A DNA stretch of 64,000 bases, from positions 1,736,001 through 1,800,000 of the forward strand of contig JAUDYN010000002.1 of the NCBI GenBank assembly GCA_030407005.1, in the 5' to 3' direction. Below the pieces are notes generated by a model, which saw only the letters and a list, made by a program, of their open reading frames with translations, was not told where the DNA came from and made no database searches. Within the stretch, counting starts at the first letter, position 1. Each line of letters starts with the position of its first letter. Both the position numbers and the translations under genes were made by a program. Of the stretch, positions 63,091 to 64,000 are shown in pieces. This stretch comes from Desarmillaria ectypa. Lineage: Eukaryota > Basidiomycota > Agaricomycetes > Agaricales > Physalacriaceae.

Positions 63091-64000
63091 CAAGAGATCC
63101 CCGAACCACCCTGATATCTGGGATATTTCTGACGACGACGACGACGAGCACCTTTTCAAATCTTCGTTTCCTTCAAGCAGTCAGCTCACCCTCGACAGCA
63201 ACACCAGCAGCGACACCGACTCTGATGACGACCCACCCCCTTCAAGCCAAATTCCTTCCTCATCTCAGCCTCACCCTTCCTCGCCAGTTACCACCTGTTT
63301 GATGCTAAGCGACGACGAAGAACGTTATTACGATGATAACCTCCCTGCCTTTCGTGGCACTGCACCCGACGGCGACAGTAACTCTGATCTACCGCCACCA
63401 GAGCTTCTTTCCCAGTCGCGTAAGCGAAAGCTCTCACAGGGCATAAGCAGCGCTTCCGACGCGTCTCCCAGTAAAAAAACTAAATCTCAATCATCGTCAC
63501 CCGCTAAGGTTTGTCTCTATCGTATCGATGCGTCGCTTTCTACTGACGAAGCGCTCTATACGCCTCTAGTGTCCGCATCGTCAAGCCCAGAAAAGGCCCA
63601 AATTAAGCCAAAACGCAAGCGTAGAACATCCCAAGAGCGGGTGAGCCTCCTCCTCTTTCACTTCAGAGTACACACTGAGCGGATATATTCCCATAGCGGG
63701 ATGAAGACCAGGAGAAAGACGCACGTGGGGCTCAGAAGGAGAGGGAACACGAACTTAGGAAAGCGGCTCAGCTTGCCGCGAAGGAACAAAAGAAACAGGA
63801 AAGGATCGAAACCGCCGCCATGTTAGCCGAGAAGAAGGCAGAAGCTGCTGCTATGAAAGAAGCTAACAAGCTCCAGTACAGCAAAAGGGAAATGGTGAAG
63901 AACATGACCCTCATTCTCTCCGATTCTTTCCGGTATGCACATCCGGAACTCTTGCCGTCCCTCAAGGAGAGACTTCATGGACTCGGCGGTACCCCATTGT
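63091..64000 (+). CDS. EME1-like protein, N-terminal part (cut by the window edge)
   Basis: The open frame gives PDIWDISDDDDDEHLFKSSF, a long Ser/Asp/Pro-rich stretch with several Lys/Arg nuclear signals (QSRKRKLSQ, KPKRKRRTSQER), and after an intron (about 63642-63700) a charged coiled coil (KEREHELRKAAQLAAKEQKK) leading to EANKLQYSKREMVKNMTLIL and SDSFR. An acidic N-terminus followed by a Lys/Glu-rich coil and ANKL...EM...LS is the layout before the ERCC4 domain of fungal EME1 proteins. The ERCC4 domain itself would lie beyond 64000. The true start codon is unresolved: the first in-frame ATG is at 63302, but coding character begins earlier, so an upstream exon, perhaps from ATG 62936, is possible. 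Confidence 0.5.

Overview
The window is nuclear DNA of a filamentous basidiomycete, most likely an Agaricomycete. Genes are packed tightly on both strands and broken by many introns of about 48-60 nt with CTAAC-like branch sites. Recognisable products are eukaryotic housekeeping proteins, with fungal families such as a Zn2Cys6 regulator, PRKRIP1, KRI1, a DUF1690-type MIC19 and a serine-rich cupredoxin. The species cannot be named from the sequence. Layout: bases 1 to about 4.5 kb are a gene-free, AT-rich repeat block with two decayed LTR-like copies and diverged direct repeats. By eye there is no CG dinucleotide from about 827 to 4749, which includes the last exons of ATG7. From 4.5 to 16.8 kb come ATG7(-), SCO1(+), RPN10(-), a lipid kinase(+), URA6(-) preceded by a tiny membrane ORF, NUP37(+) and a Zn2Cys6 transcription factor(-). 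A 1.4 kb non-coding gap follows. From 18.2 to 36.9 kb: a single-pass membrane protein(+), MIC19(-), a DHX35-type DEAH helicase(-), YJU2(+), a Mis14/NSL1-like kinetochore protein(+), GAR1(-), PEX6(+), a PhoD-like phosphatase(-), KRI1(+) and a DUF2264 protein(+). From 37 to 39 kb is an unresolved, possibly decaying locus. From 39 to 64 kb: a SWIB (SWP73/RSC6) protein, a BAR-SH3 protein, PRKRIP1, a low-complexity nuclear protein(-), a PAP2 pseudogene, glutamate decarboxylase, POLD2, SNF8(-), a GPI-type cupredoxin, HID1, RAD57, a multi-pass membrane protein(-), MUS81(-) and, running off the right edge, an EME1-like gene(+). How the genes relate: most neighbours are unrelated housekeeping genes in divergent pairs sharing about 80-130 bp, or convergent pairs whose stop codons lie as little as 10 bp apart. 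The clearest functional link is at the right edge, where MUS81 lies head to head with a gene resembling its obligate partner EME1. RAD57 and POLD2 are nearby, so the last 14 kb is rich in replication and recombination genes. The most unusual signals are the CpG-free block reaching into ATG7, the tiny ORF ending 3 nt before URA6, GC-AG introns in two genes, 18-nt micro-exons in two genes, the PAP2 pseudogene, and the MUS81/EME1-like pair.
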